The notes: a model not told the origin generated them from the sequence alone. A DNA stretch of 64,000 nucleotides from Streptococcus cristatus ATCC 51100 (GCF_011612585.1 NZ_CP050133.1:434001-498000); one strand, 5' to 3'; counted from the stretch's first letter, positions 16,248-25,871 are shown. Program-made: numbers and translations.

Positions 16248-17051
16248 ATGTCTAAAGCTATCATGGAAGAAGTGGCAGCCTATCTGCGTCAGCATGCAGA
16301 TGAAGAGCTGAGTCTGACCGATTTGGCTGAGCATTTCCATTATAGTCCTTCCCATCTATCCAGAACTTTCAAGAAAAAGATGGGCTTTTCTATCAAGCAA
16401 TATGTGGAAGCTCTTAAGATGGAAAAAGGGATTCAGGAGATTGTAGAAGGCCGGCAAAATGTGACTGAGACATCTATGGAAGCTGGTTATGATAGTCTAG
16501 GCAGTTTTTCTAATACTTTTAAGCGGCATACTGGACTTTCGCCTAAAAAATACTATCAGGAATCAACCGAGGCTTATGATTTTATGGTTAAACAGCTGGA
16601 TGAGAAGGGAGCTTTGTTGCATCAGGATCCCGACTGTAAAAGTGGCAATCGGTTGACTGTGGCGCTATCTTATCCTGAGGGGTATAAACCGCGCATTAGC
16701 TGTGTCGGGCTTTTTAAAACCCGCATACCTAAAGAAGAGCCGATTATCGGAGTAGCACTGAGTCAGGAGAGACAGTTTACTTTTGAAAATGTACCCGATG
16801 GTCACTACTATCTTTTGGCCTGTGAATTGCTGGAGGATTTACGCCTAACTAAAAACTATGTCTTGAAGCATAACTTTCGCTGGGGCAGCGATGAGCCTCT
16901 CACTTTTTCAGGCGATAGCATCTATCAGGAGGAAATCAGCATGCGCAGGCCCTTGCCCAGCGATCCACCTATTACAGTTAATCTTCCAGTTTTAATCATG
17001 CGTTCCCTAGCCAAACAAGCGCAATTGAGAATAAGAAAATTTTTATCCTAA
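16248..17051 (+). CDS. AraC-family transcriptional regulator
   Basis: A 267-residue regulator with its DNA-binding domain at the N-terminus: two helix-turn-helix units at about 8-105 (LTDLAEHFHYSPSHLSRTFK and VTETSMEAGYDSLGSFSNTF, then the TGLSPKKY signature). The C-terminal 150 residues are a ligand-type domain I cannot name. AAAGGAG precedes the ATG at 16248; an upstream ATG at 16215 lies in the -10 box (TGATATAAT, 16208-16216) and is rejected. A VOC protein and a TfoX-like protein follow in the same direction and may be its targets. Confidence 0.85.
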   Translation: MSKAIMEEVAAYLRQHADEELSLTDLAEHFHYSPSHLSRTFKKKMGFSIKQYVEALKMEKGIQEIVEGRQNVTETSMEAGYDSLGSFSNTFKRHTGLSPKKYYQESTEAYDFMVKQLDEKGALLHQDPDCKSGNRLTVALSYPEGYKPRISCVGLFKTRIPKEEPIIGVALSQERQFTFENVPDGHYYLLACELLEDLRLTKNYVLKHNFRWGSDEPLTFSGDSIYQEEISMRRPLPSDPPITVNLPVLIMRSLAKQAQLRIRKFLS

Positions 17052-17107
17052 TTGATAAACTGATACTAGAGATTTATTCTCAGTTATAAACAATTGGAGG
17101 AACCATA

Positions 17108-17524
17108 ATGAAATTAGACGTGTTTTTAAGTTTTAATGGTCAGGCCGAAGAAGCTTTTCGTTTCTATGCAGATCTTTTTCAGACAGAGATAAAGGGACTT
17201 GTCCGAGCCAGTGAGATGATGGACCCAGCAAACCTTCCTGCAGAAAAACGGGATAAGATTGCCTGGATTGCCTTAGATACGGAAAACTTAACCCTGAATG
17301 GTGAGGATGTAGGCATTTTTAGCGACCTATCTATTCCTAGCAATCATCAGCCCAATCAATGGTTGGTTCTAAGTCCAGATAGTAGAGAAGAAGCCGATGA
17401 GCTCTTTGCTAAGCTTGCTGAAGGTGGACAGATTCTTTATGCTCTAGAGAATCAAGCTTTTGCTAAGTTTTATGGCCGCTTGATTGACCGTTTTGGTATC
17501 GGCTGGGATGTGATGATGAAGTAG
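17108..17524 (+). CDS. VOC-family protein (PhnB-like)
   Basis: A 138-residue protein of the vicinal-oxygen-chelate superfamily, PhnB/DUF1428-like type. It opens with KLDVFLSFNGQAEEAFRFYADLF, the usual first beta-alpha unit, and ends FYGRLIDRFGIGWDVMMK, typical of the group. Metal-binding residues are not obvious, so enzymatic activity is uncertain. TTGGAGGA precedes the ATG. The TfoX-like gene starts nine bases after its stop. Confidence 0.8.
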   Translation: MKLDVFLSFNGQAEEAFRFYADLFQTEIKGLVRASEMMDPANLPAEKRDKIAWIALDTENLTLNGEDVGIFSDLSIPSNHQPNQWLVLSPDSREEADELFAKLAEGGQILYALENQAFAKFYGRLIDRFGIGWDVMMK

Positions 17525-17533
17525 GGGAGAGCG

Positions 17534-17893
17534 ATGGCATATAGTAAATCTTTGGCTCAACAGATTCGTACCATTTTAGCTACTGAACTTTCTCCTCATG
17601 TTTTTGAAGAAGAGGTAGAAGAGAAGAAGATGTTTGGTGGTTTAGCTTTTATGATCCGAGGTAAGATGACCGTTACTGTGAGTTCGAGAAGTCAAGAGCT
17701 CGTCATGGTACGCATCGGTAAGGAACTGGAAAAGCAAGTCCTGCCTAAAAATGGTGCTAGTGTGACGTTAATGAAGGGCAGGCTTTATCATGGCTATATT
17801 GATTTAGATGGCGAAGGACAAAAGGAACTGTCTTACTGGATTAAGCTAGCTTTGGCCTACAATCAGGAGTTGAGCCAATCGTCTGAAACTTAA
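17534..17893 (+). CDS. TfoX N-terminal-domain protein
   Basis: A 119-residue single-domain protein. KKMFGGLAFMIRGKMTVTVSS and the LMKGRLYHGYIDLD region match the TfoX/Sxy N-terminal domain. In Gram-negatives TfoX promotes competence, but single-domain versions in firmicutes have no settled role and are often next to VOC or AraC genes, as here. GGGGAG precedes the ATG. Confidence 0.8.
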   Translation: MAYSKSLAQQIRTILATELSPHVFEEEVEEKKMFGGLAFMIRGKMTVTVSSRSQELVMVRIGKELEKQVLPKNGASVTLMKGRLYHGYIDLDGEGQKELSYWIKLALAYNQELSQSSET

Positions 17894-17906
17894 TAAAGAA
17901 ATAATA

Positions 17907-17957
17907 AAGAAGAAAGTCTAGCTAAATTTTGATTCAGCAGGCTTGTCTTCTTTTTTA
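17907..17957 (+). terminator. Probable terminator after the TfoX-like gene
   Basis: AAGAAGA pairs with TCTTCTT across a long loop containing a second short stem, followed by six Ts. Confidence 0.55.
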
Positions 17958-18129
17958 ATACAAATGTTTATATACTTTTGCACTAGATATCCCGTTAATT
18001 GAGAGTCTAGAAGATTATTAGACTTGTTGGTATAAAAAATGAGTTTTGCCTTACTATGATATGCTAAGAATAAGCAAAAACTATCCCAATCTCGTTATTT
18101 TAGGTATAATAGTAGCCAGAGGTGATCTT

Positions 18130-18276
18130 ATGGGAATTCTATTATTTCTATTTATTTTAGGTTTAATCTTTTTATTCTATTTTGTAGGTTTTATAATTAA
18201 GCTGATTCTAGGGATCGTCTTCTTTGTTATTGGTTTGGTGGTACTTTTATTCCTACTGGGGCGTTATCGAAAGTAG
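18130..18276 (+). CDS. Short hydrophobic membrane protein
   Basis: A 48-residue, almost wholly hydrophobic protein with two predicted helices and a basic end (GRYRK). The ATG at 18130 has AGAGGTGAT at ideal spacing, and a TATAAT at 18105-18110 lies 20 bp upstream. An in-frame upstream ATG at 18046 lacks a ribosome-binding site. It could be a small membrane regulator, or a type I toxin-like peptide, but no antitoxin RNA is evident. Function unknown. Confidence 0.6.
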   Translation: MGILLFLFILGLIFLFYFVGFIIKLILGIVFFVIGLVVLLFLLGRYRK

Positions 18277-18319
18277 AATAAGTGACTGCTATGAACCAAT
18301 GGAAAATGAGAGGAGATCA

Positions 18320-18928
18320 ATGTTAAAAATAGAGCAACCAATTACGATGGTTTCATTTCTCTTTGATGATTTTGAGACCCTAGATTTGATGGGGCCAGTA
18401 GAGTTTTTAGCTACTTTACCCAATGTAGAGACGAAATATGTCTCCCTTGATGGTGGTCTGATTTCTAGTCGGCAAGGTTTTCAAATCATGACGGATAATT
18501 TTAAAAGCTTACCTCCCAATTCTCTTCTCTTATTGCCTGGTGGTCAAGGTGTCAGAAAGATGGTGGAGGATAAGATTTTCCTATCTTCGCTAGAAAAGGC
18601 TGTCCAGCAAGCTGAGTTGGTCTTAAGTATTTGTACAGGAGCAGCTCTTTTAGCTCAGATTGGTCAACTCAAGGGGCGTAAAGCCACTAGCAACAAGCTT
18701 GCCTTGTCTTGGGTCGCTTCACATGATAGAGAAGTCCTTTGGCAAGATCAAGCACGCTGGGTCGTAGATGGGAAGTTCTACACTTCGTCAGGTGTCTCGG
18801 CTGGTATGGATATGTCCTTAGGCTTTGTGGCTAATTTCTGGGGTCAGGACTTGGCAGAAGAATTGGCTAAAAAAGCAGAATACGTGTGGCAAAACAAGGC
18901 TGACCAAGACCCTTTTTCTAGTAAATAA
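18320..18928 (+). CDS. DJ-1/PfpI-family protein
   Basis: A 202-residue protein with the DJ-1/PfpI class-I amidotransferase-like fold. The nucleophile elbow is SICTGAALL with Cys105; FDDFETLDLMGPVEFL at the start supplies the conserved acidic residue. No AraC DNA-binding tail is attached. Members act as chaperones, glyoxalases or isonitrile hydratases; which applies here is not readable. The ATG at 18320 follows AGGAGATC; upstream in-frame starts would overlap the preceding gene. Confidence 0.82.
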   Translation: MLKIEQPITMVSFLFDDFETLDLMGPVEFLATLPNVETKYVSLDGGLISSRQGFQIMTDNFKSLPPNSLLLLPGGQGVRKMVEDKIFLSSLEKAVQQAELVLSICTGAALLAQIGQLKGRKATSNKLALSWVASHDREVLWQDQARWVVDGKFYTSSGVSAGMDMSLGFVANFWGQDLAEELAKKAEYVWQNKADQDPFSSK

Positions 18929-18936
18929 AGAGCAAT

Positions 18937-18962
18937 CTGAGGAGATCGGATTGTTTTTTTAG
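18937..18962 (+). terminator. Terminator after DJ-1 gene
   Basis: Stem CAATC / GATTG followed by seven Ts. Short stem, strong U-tract. Confidence 0.65.
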
Positions 18963-19090
18963 TGATTGTGTAATTTGTACTGCCATGTCAAAATGAAGAA
19001 TTAAAAATGGAAAAGCTTGTTTCATATTCTAATTTTCCCCATAGCAATTTATGCTATAATATAGTTAAAATATGGTAGGGGCATTATTTT

Positions 19091-20002
19091 ATGAGTATTA
19101 CATTTTCTATTCCAAATAAACGGGGGTTTCTAGGATTTCAGAAAGTTTTAAAAATCAGTGAATTGCTTGGATTTGTTGATGGACTGGAACCCCACCCTAT
19201 ACAGAAAGAGTTTATGTACCTTGGACTAGATAAGCTTGCTCTATTGAAATGCTGGGTTCCTGCAAAGTCAGGCCGTTATATTGACTTGGAATATGATAAG
19301 ACTCAACAAACTTACAATGTGCGGATTCTGACTCCTTCAACACTTGCTGATTGGTCTCAGACCCTTACTTTGATTTCTAAGTTATCAAGTCGTTTGGGGA
19401 CAAGCATCCGTGATGAACATGGTAGAGAATATAGCAGTTCAAGTGTCTGGGACTACCCTTATCAAGAGGACATAGTTTTTGGCTTGGAGGACTTTCTAAA
19501 ATCAGGCTATGAGCTTGTGTATCAAGATGGTATTCGGAGAACGCTTGCCCTGAGTCCACATCTGGTGGAAGGTTTATTGAAGGCAGATAATCCTGCTCAG
19601 AGTTATAGTGATTTTTTCACCACTCGACAGTATATTGGTGCCTATGACGCTCAAAGTAAATTTTATGGAAGTGAGCAGAGTGAAAAAATTTTAGGGACCT
19701 ATACGCTAACTGCTGGTGTTGATACAATCCTTCCTCTCGTACCTACTCTCGCACCAGAAGATACTGAATATATTGATGAATCAAAACTTAGCTGGTGCTG
19801 TAATCTGGTCGGATGTGATGATGCAGACCCGGACAATCTGGAGAAATTCTTTATTTACAAGAGAATTTCATATTCAGATTTTTTGGACAAGCTTCCTGAA
19901 AATATGACACAATTATTTGATGCTGAGAAAGTTCTTGTTTCTGCTATGACTTTTGCCCAAATGAAAGCTCTCTTTGAAGATTGCCAGGAGTTTGTTTTGT
20001 AG
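19091..20002 (+). CDS. DUF4299-family protein
   Basis: A 303-residue soluble protein resembling DUF4299, a family known mostly from streptococci and without a known role. It starts MSITFSIPNKRGFLGFQKVL. An uneven composition with many aromatic and acidic residues and no signal peptide points to the cytoplasm. GGTAGGGGC is a modest ribosome-binding site before the ATG. It is monocistronic. Confidence 0.65.
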   Translation: MSITFSIPNKRGFLGFQKVLKISELLGFVDGLEPHPIQKEFMYLGLDKLALLKCWVPAKSGRYIDLEYDKTQQTYNVRILTPSTLADWSQTLTLISKLSSRLGTSIRDEHGREYSSSSVWDYPYQEDIVFGLEDFLKSGYELVYQDGIRRTLALSPHLVEGLLKADNPAQSYSDFFTTRQYIGAYDAQSKFYGSEQSEKILGTYTLTAGVDTILPLVPTLAPEDTEYIDESKLSWCCNLVGCDDADPDNLEKFFIYKRISYSDFLDKLPENMTQLFDAEKVLVSAMTFAQMKALFEDCQEFVL

Positions 20003-20334
20003 TCTTTGTTCATGCCAAAACTGGACTCAGCCAGTTTAGCTTCAGCTTCTATTATGGATAAATAATCTTTTTATGTGAAAATTCTTGTTCAGATTGACTG
20101 CCCTCCGATAGCTAGATATTAATCTAGCGCATGGGGGCAGTTGCTTTATCCCAATTTTTTTGTTTTGAAATGCGCTTGAGCCCATCCTTGCTATAGAGTC
20201 TGCCTATATCCTTGGCTAGCTAGAAAATATGCAGGCGATAGTCAGTAGACAGCCTTTTTATGATACAATAGTAGGATAGAGTCAGTGGACATTAGCTGGC
20301 TATTTCATGCTAAAGAAAGGGACAAAACAAGTCG
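20003..20334 (+). promoter_or_regulatory. 332-bp intergenic region: hairpin terminator and ECF-operon promoter
   Basis: ACTGCCC (20097-20103) pairs with GGGCAGT, enclosing CTAGAT / ATCTAG, to give a nested terminator-like hairpin to about 20142. From 20166 GAAATGCGC recalls the leader at about 9930, and CTATATCCTTG at 20202-20212 repeats the 11-mer seen in two other ECF-related leaders. An extended -10 (TGATACAAT, about 20261-20269) probably drives the operon starting at 20335. No gene is seen. Confidence 0.5.
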
Positions 20335-21096
20335 ATGATTCTTGAAGAGTTTGATCAAAACCGTAAGGCCATCATCAATCCAGAGGATTTGATAGAGCCT
20401 ATTGAAGGCTTTCCGCAGACGGCAGTGTCCTGCTTTGCTCGGGAGACCTTTGCCCGAATGTTGGCGGATTTTGACCATGAGTTGATTACGACGACATCTA
20501 TGGCCAACATTGAAATTCCTATCTATCGGGTTTTTGTGGATGGACAGGAGCTAGCTCTTTTCAATGCTCCAGTTGGGGCTTCTGCTTGTGTGGCTATTCT
20601 GGAGGATTTGATTGCTTTTGGTATGAAAAAGCTGGTTCTCTTTGGGACTTGTGGTGTGCTGGACGAGGATATCAAAGCAACATCCGTCATTATTCCGACA
20701 GCAGCCTTGCGCGATGAGGGGACTAGCTATCATTACCATCCGGCTAGTTCGGAGATAGCAGTCAATGTCGGCTTGCAGGATTTTCTGGTAAATTTCCTTG
20801 AGCAGCGAAGAATTTCCCATAGCTTGGGGAAGGTTTGGACGACCGATGGTATTTTCCGAGAGACTGCGGACAAGCTGCGCAGGCGAAAAGAGGCGGGAGC
20901 TATCTGTGTGGACATGGAGTGCTCGGCTGTAGCGGCTCTGGCGGACTTTCGTGGCGTTCAAGTTTGCCAGTTCTTTTATGCGGCGGATCATCTGTCTGAG
21001 GAGGCTTGGGACATGCGCAATCTGGCTAATCATGCGGACTTAGACGAGAAAGACAAGGTGGCCAATCTGGCGATTCAGATCGCTTTGGCCTTATAG
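20335..21096 (+). CDS. Nucleoside phosphorylase (uridine phosphorylase-like)
   Basis: A 253-residue enzyme of the PNP/UDP phosphorylase superfamily, expected to split nucleosides with phosphate into base and ribose-1-phosphate. Marks: LFGTCGVLDEDI (phosphate-binding region), ALRDEGTSYHYHP (base pocket), and VDMECSAVAALA with the ribose-binding Met-Glu. It lies six bases before the ECF ATPase gene and is presumably co-transcribed, pointing to nucleoside or base salvage. Purine or pyrimidine preference is not certain. The AAAGGGAC ribosome site is rather far from the ATG. Confidence 0.85.
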   Translation: MILEEFDQNRKAIINPEDLIEPIEGFPQTAVSCFARETFARMLADFDHELITTTSMANIEIPIYRVFVDGQELALFNAPVGASACVAILEDLIAFGMKKLVLFGTCGVLDEDIKATSVIIPTAALRDEGTSYHYHPASSEIAVNVGLQDFLVNFLEQRRISHSLGKVWTTDGIFRETADKLRRRKEAGAICVDMECSAVAALADFRGVQVCQFFYAADHLSEEAWDMRNLANHADLDEKDKVANLAIQIALAL

Positions 21097-21102
21097 AAAA
21101 AC

Positions 21103-22788
21103 ATGAAAAAACCAATTATTCAATTTGAAGATTTTAGTTTTCAATATCAGGCTCAGTCGGAGCCAACTTTGAAGCATATCAATCTGACTATTTATGAAGG
21201 GGAAAAGGTACTGCTGATTGGACCGTCTGGCTCTGGTAAGTCAACCTTGGGTCAGTGTCTCAACGGCATTATTCCCAATATTTACAAGGGTCAGGCCAGT
21301 GGGCAACTCTTGATTAAGGGGCAGCCAGCCTTTGATAGCAGTATTTATGACAAGTCAAATCTAGTCAGCACGGTCTTGCAGGACACGGATGGTCAGTTTA
21401 TCGGGCTCAGTGTGGCAGAGGATTTGGCCTTTGCCTTGGAAAATGATATGGTGGACTTGCCCTTGATGCGGGAGAAAGTCCTGCGTTGGGCCAAGCAGCT
21501 GGACCTAGAGCAGCTTTTGGATCACCGTCCTCAAGACTTGTCTGGTGGGCAGAAACAGCGGGTCAGTCTGGCGGGTGTCTTGATCGATGAGAGTCCAATT
21601 TTGCTGTTTGATGAGCCTTTGGCCAATCTCGATCCCAAGTCTGGCCAGGATACGATTGATCTGATTGATCAGATTCATAGAGAAGCTGCGACCACGACCA
21701 TCATCATCGAGCATCGCTTGGAAGATGTTCTTTATCGACCTGTTGATCGAGTTGTTCTTGTCAATGATGGGCAAATCCTCTTTAATGGCGCGCCAGATGA
21801 TCTGCTCAAGACGAAACTCTTAGCGGAAAATGGGATCCGAGAACCCCTCTATATCACAGCCCTGCGGCAGCTTGGTTTTGATGTGGCAAGCGAGACTCAT
21901 CTGGCTGATTTAACCAAGCTGGAACTTACAGGACTTTCGCAGAATCTGACCGACCAAAAAGCAGAGCAGGATGACAGTCGTCACGAAGCACTTTTGGAAC
22001 TCGACCATGTTTCCTTTGCCTATCAGAGCAATCAACCTATTTTGCGGGATATCAGTCTGAAGATTTTCAAGGGGGAGCGGATAGCCATCGTTGGGAAAAA
22101 TGGAGCTGGCAAGTCTACTCTAGCTAAGGCTCTCTGTCGTTTTATTGATACAGAAGGGGAGTATCGTTGGCAGAGACAGGATATCAAGGGAGACTCTATC
22201 AAGGAGCGAGCGGAGCGGATTGGCTATGTCCTGCAAAATCCCAATCAGATGATTTCGACCACAATGATTTTTGATGAAGTGGCTCTGGGACTGCGGTTGC
22301 GTGGTTTGGCAGAAGCAGAGATTGACAAAAGGGTTCATGCTGTTCTCAAAACTTGCGGTCTCTATGAATTTCGCAGTTGGCCGATTTCAGCCCTGTCTTT
22401 TGGTCAGAAGAAGCGGGTGACCATTGCTTCTATCTTGGTGCTAAATCCAGAGATTATCCTTTTGGATGAGCCAACAGCTGGTCAGGATCAGCGCCACTAT
22501 ACAGAGATGATGGACTTTCTCGACGAGCTAAACCAGCAGGGACATACGATTATCATGATTACCCATGATATGCAGCTTATGCTGGATTATTCTGATCGGG
22601 CAATCGTGGTGCTGGACGGCCAGATTTTAGCAGACCAGTCGCCTGCTCAGGTTTTGTCCAATCATGAGTTGATTGCAGCGGCCAATCTAAAGGAAACATC
22701 GATTTTTAGCCTAGCTGAGAAGCTGGGAGTGAATCCGCTAGCTCTGACTCAATTTTACATGCGAAAAAAGGAGGAAAGTCATGTTTAA
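21103..22788 (+). CDS. ECF transporter ATPase, two fused ABC domains
   Basis: A 561-residue protein with two ABC ATPase domains in one chain, replacing the separate EcfA and EcfA' subunits. Domain 1 (about 1-245): Walker [10 protein letters not shown], signature LSGGQKQR, Walker [13 protein letters not shown]. Domain 2 (about 295-555): Walker [10 protein letters not shown], signature LSFGQKKR, Walker [13 protein letters not shown]. It powers import through EcfT and one or more S components. Its stop overlaps the EcfT start by eight bases. The most likely partners in this window are the S components at 10.0 and 11.7 kb. Confidence 0.88.
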   Translation: MKKPIIQFEDFSFQYQAQSEPTLKHINLTIYEGEKVLLIGPSGSGKSTLGQCLNGIIPNIYKGQASGQLLIKGQPAFDSSIYDKSNLVSTVLQDTDGQFIGLSVAEDLAFALENDMVDLPLMREKVLRWAKQLDLEQLLDHRPQDLSGGQKQRVSLAGVLIDESPILLFDEPLANLDPKSGQDTIDLIDQIHREAATTTIIIEHRLEDVLYRPVDRVVLVNDGQILFNGAPDDLLKTKLLAENGIREPLYITALRQLGFDVASETHLADLTKLELTGLSQNLTDQKAEQDDSRHEALLELDHVSFAYQSNQPILRDISLKIFKGERIAIVGKNGAGKSTLAKALCRFIDTEGEYRWQRQDIKGDSIKERAERIGYVLQNPNQMISTTMIFDEVALGLRLRGLAEAEIDKRVHAVLKTCGLYEFRSWPISALSFGQKKRVTIASILVLNPEIILLDEPTAGQDQRHYTEMMDFLDELNQQGHTIIMITHDMQLMLDYSDRAIVVLDGQILADQSPAQVLSNHELIAAANLKETSIFSLAEKLGVNPLALTQFYMRKKEESHV

Positions 22789-23617
22789 TCAACAGAAATT
22801 GATTGGCTATCATGCCGGAAAGACTTTTCTCCATGCTCTTTCTGGTGCCAGCAAACTGATCTTTTTTATCCTAGTTTCGGTGGCGGCCATGATGAGCTAC
22901 GATACGCGCTTCCTCCTTCTTGTGGCGCTAGCTTCTCTAATTTTATTTAGAATGTCTGAGATTCGGCTGAAAGATATTTCTTTCGTTTTGGCTTTTGCGG
23001 GAACCTTTGCAGCGCTGAATATTCTCATGGTTTATCTCTTTGCCCCTCAGTATGGGGTGGAGATTTATGGAGCCAAGAATGTGCTCTGGACAGGGTGGGG
23101 AGCTTATAATCTCACGCTTCAGGAGCTCTTTTATCTCTTGAATCTTTTACTCAAGTATTTCTCAACGATTCCCCTAGCGGTGATCTTTCTCATGACCACC
23201 CACCCCAGTCAATTTGCTTCTAGTCTGAACCAAATCGGCCTTTCTTATAAGATTGCCTATGCGGTCAGCCTGACCCTGCGTTATATTCCGGATTTGCAGG
23301 AAGAATTTTACCTCATCAAGATGTCTCAAGAGGCGCGTGGGCAAGAATTATCCAAGAAAGCTCCCCTCAGCAAGCGGGTCAAGGGCAATCTGCAAATCGT
23401 CATTCCCTTGATTTTCAGCTCGCTCGAGCGAATCAATACTATCGCGACGGCCATGGAGCTGCGCCGCTTTGGGAAAAACAAAAAGCGGACCTGGTACACC
23501 CAGAAAGCCTTCAGAAAACTAGACAAACTTGTAATCGTGGTGTCCGTCCTTCTACTAGCCCTCAGCCTTCTTCTTTTCGTTGTCAATCAAGGACGTTTTT
23601 ATAATCCTTGGGCCTAG
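22781..23617 (+). CDS. ECF transporter transmembrane component EcfT
   Basis: A 278-residue membrane scaffold with about five helices that couples the ATPase to S components. The cytoplasmic coupling region with Ala-Arg-Gly-type motifs is seen at [15 protein letters not shown] and [16 protein letters not shown], the two conserved coupling helices. AGGAAAG precedes the ATG, inside the ATPase gene. No S component is adjacent, which is unusual for a group I ECF operon. Confidence 0.85.
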   Translation: MFNQQKLIGYHAGKTFLHALSGASKLIFFILVSVAAMMSYDTRFLLLVALASLILFRMSEIRLKDISFVLAFAGTFAALNILMVYLFAPQYGVEIYGAKNVLWTGWGAYNLTLQELFYLLNLLLKYFSTIPLAVIFLMTTHPSQFASSLNQIGLSYKIAYAVSLTLRYIPDLQEEFYLIKMSQEARGQELSKKAPLSKRVKGNLQIVIPLIFSSLERINTIATAMELRRFGKNKKRTWYTQKAFRKLDKLVIVVSVLLLALSLLLFVVNQGRFYNPWA

Positions 23618-23660
23618 GATCGAGGTGGAAAACTAGCCATGTTTGGATTGAGAGGATCAA

Positions 23661-24248
23661 TTGGTGCAAGAAAAAATAAATTTTAAATTTTATAAGGAAT
23701 TAGTTTTTCCTGTTTTTTGTGGTCTAGGGGCTTTCGTTTTGCTCTTGGCTTTGTCACAGACAGATGAAGTCGGTGGGAGAATGACCCTGATTTTAATCAT
23801 CTTGCTAATGGCGATGAGCGGTCTCTTTACTTGCCTTGCTATAGTCAATAGGGAAAAGAGTTTGCGACGCTGTCAAGAACTTTATTCTCACTTTCCAGAG
23901 CTTGAAAAGGATTTTCAACTAATTTATAGCGATTCTCGTTATGCGCGTGAAAGTCTATCTCTCTATCTCTACAAGGATGCCATCATACGGGTTGATGCTT
24001 ATTTCCAATTTCTCATGCTCTCTGATTTAATTGATGTGACCATTAAGATTGAGGAAGTGGAAGAAACAAAGTATGCAAAAGTTCATCACCTGTATCTGTA
24101 TTACAATCCAATGAGTTCTAACAAAGATATCCGTCTGGCTTTTGGACCTTATACGGATCAAAAATATATTGACTTATTACAGTTTTTAGATGTGATAAAT
24201 CAAGTTGCTCCTTGGATTCGAATCTATAATGAGGCTGTGGAAAAATAA
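23661..24248 (+). CDS. Uncharacterised membrane-anchored protein
   Basis: A 195-residue protein with two helices at about 12-30 and 42-60 and a soluble C-terminal domain (about 65-195) rich in Tyr and acidic residues. The start is TTG at 23661 or GTG at 23664, with GAGAGGAT before them; no ATG fits. It could be co-transcribed with the ECF genes (43-base gap). I do not recognise a family. Confidence 0.6.
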   Translation: MVQEKINFKFYKELVFPVFCGLGAFVLLLALSQTDEVGGRMTLILIILLMAMSGLFTCLAIVNREKSLRRCQELYSHFPELEKDFQLIYSDSRYARESLSLYLYKDAIIRVDAYFQFLMLSDLIDVTIKIEEVEETKYAKVHHLYLYYNPMSSNKDIRLAFGPYTDQKYIDLLQFLDVINQVAPWIRIYNEAVEK

Positions 24249-24263
24249 TATGGTTTAACAAAC

Positions 24264-24298
24264 ATAAAAAATCAGGCAAGTATGGCCTGATTTTTCTT
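24264..24298. terminator. Bidirectional terminator
   Basis: AAAAATCAGGC / GCCTGATTTTT with a seven-base loop separates converging genes, with A- and T-runs on both sides. Confidence 0.85.
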
Positions 24299-24299
24299 T

Positions 24300-25013
24300 T
24301 TATAATGGTCTTTTATTTGGCATACCGGCCTTGCGGGGGTATTTGTTGGGAGTTTCTTTCTTCTTTTCCACCACCGTAATAAAGCGAGGGTCACCATTTG
24401 GTAGGGCATAGCTGAGGTTGTCTTGGACTTTGCTAAAGAGGAGACTCAAGGCATTTTTGGCTTCCTCTAGCTCCTCGGGGGCGTTGGAAGCCTTGAGTGC
24501 CAGTAGCTTGCCGCCAACTTTCAGATAGGGAATGGTCAATTCAGATAGGACCTGCATCCGAGCGACTGCACGGGCAGTGACCAGATCAAATCGAGCTCGA
24601 AAAGCCTTGTCCTGAGCAAAGTCTTCTGCGCGGCCGTGGTAGAAGTGAACCTTGTCCAACCCGAGCTCCTCTGCCAGCAGTTTGAGGAAGTTGATGCGTT
24701 TGTTGAGGGAATCAATGATAGTCACATCCAGCTGGGGACAGATGATTTTCATAGGGAGGCTAGGAAAGCCGGCACCGGCTCCGATATCTAATAGCTTAAG
24801 CTCTTGATTATCAATCAGGCCTTGCAAAACGGGCGCAATTGAATCATAGAAATGTTTGAGATAGACTTCGTTTTTCTCTGTGATAGCTGTCAGATTGATT
24901 TTTTCATTCCATTCGACCAGAAGTTCAAAATAACGCTCAAACTGGTCTTTCTGGCGGTCGGTCAGCTCAATTCCCTGCTGGCTTAGTAGCTGGTAAAATT
25001 CTTGCGGTGTCAT
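24300..25013 (-). CDS. rsmG: 16S rRNA m7G527 methyltransferase RsmG
   Basis: A 237-residue SAM-dependent methyltransferase (GidB) that makes N7-methylguanosine at position 527 of 16S rRNA; its loss gives low-level streptomycin resistance. Marks: [17 protein letters not shown] (SAM loop), [14 protein letters not shown], and [11 protein letters not shown]. The ATG at 25013 follows AAGGATGAAACT and gives the usual streptococcal length; a TTG seven codons upstream is less likely. Confidence 0.93.
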   Translation of the reverse strand: MTPQEFYQLLSQQGIELTDRQKDQFERYFELLVEWNEKINLTAITEKNEVYLKHFYDSIAPVLQGLIDNQELKLLDIGAGAGFPSLPMKIICPQLDVTIIDSLNKRINFLKLLAEELGLDKVHFYHGRAEDFAQDKAFRARFDLVTARAVARMQVLSELTIPYLKVGGKLLALKASNAPEELEEAKNALSLLFSKVQDNLSYALPNGDPRFITVVEKKKETPNKYPRKAGMPNKRPL

Positions 25014-25205
25014 AGTTTCATCCTTGTTTGTCAATATTCATTCTATTATATCATAAAATGGGGCAAGGTGCTTCTGACGATTGGCTTCCTGGGTACCCAA
25101 GGATTAGATGCTGACTGTCCTTTATTTTCAGAATTTGTTTTTTAGAAAAGTGAAGAAGCCAGCTCTAGATATTTGACCATTTTGGTGTTTGAATATTACT
25201 CAAGC

Positions 25206-25265
25206 TAAAGCTCTTTTGCTAGATGACATGTCAAGAAAGACAGGTTGAGCTTTTTTTGTTATAAT
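25206..25265 (+). promoter_or_regulatory. lemA-htpX promoter overlapping a hairpin
   Basis: An extended -10 (TGTTATAAT, 25257-25265) follows a T-run preceded by a hairpin: AAAGCTC / GAGCTTT with an inner ACATGTC / GACAGGT. The hairpin plus T-run resembles a terminator that overlaps the promoter. Confidence 0.45.
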
Positions 25266-25298
25266 AGGTGCAATCAAATCATAAGGAGTATCTTTATT

Positions 25299-25862
25299 AT
25301 GTCCATGTTTTTAATTATTATTGCCGTTGTGGCAGTTGTAGCTATTTTCGTGATTTCTGTTTACAATGGGCTTGTTAAGAGCCGTATGCAGACTCAGGAA
25401 GCTTGGAGTCAGATTGATGTCCAGCTCAAACGCCGAAATGACCTGATTCCCAACCTTTTAGAGACGGTAAAAGGTTATGGAAAATATGAGAAGTCAACCT
25501 TGGAAAATGTTACTCGATTGCGTAACCAAGTAGCTGCTGCCTCATCACCTGCTCAAGCTATGGAGGCTAGTGACGCTCTGACTCGTTCGATTTCTGGTAT
25601 CTTTGCGGTTGCTGAAAATTACCCAGATCTTAAGGCAAATACAAACTACTTGAAACTTCAGGAAGAGTTGACAAATACAGAGAATAAGATTGCTTATTCT
25701 CGTCAGCTTTATAATTCAGTAACCAGCAACTACAATGTCAAAATGGAGACTTTCCCAAGCAATGTCATTGCAGGTATGTTTGGCTTCAAAGCAGCAGACT
25801 TCTTGAAGACACCAGAGGAAGAAAAGGCTGTTCCTAAAGTGGATTTTAGCGATTTGGGGTAG
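25299..25862 (+). CDS. lemA: LemA-family protein
   Basis: A 187-residue membrane-anchored protein: one N-terminal helix (about 3-22), then a long helical domain with the family marks [20 protein letters not shown] and [19 protein letters not shown]. The ATG at 25299 follows AAGGAG; an in-frame upstream ATG at 25245 would add a segment before the helix without a ribosome site. LemA is nearly always paired with HtpX in streptococci, and together they are thought to act in membrane protein quality control. Confidence 0.9.
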   Translation: MSMFLIIIAVVAVVAIFVISVYNGLVKSRMQTQEAWSQIDVQLKRRNDLIPNLLETVKGYGKYEKSTLENVTRLRNQVAAASSPAQAMEASDALTRSISGIFAVAENYPDLKANTNYLKLQEELTNTENKIAYSRQLYNSVTSNYNVKMETFPSNVIAGMFGFKAADFLKTPEEEKAVPKVDFSDLG

Positions 25863-25871
25863 GTGGCCACT

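Noticed and set aside
17534..17893. Competence regulator of this organism
   Set aside because: The TfoX N-terminal domain alone is not known to control competence in streptococci, which use ComE/ComR and ComX; no ComX box was seen nearby.
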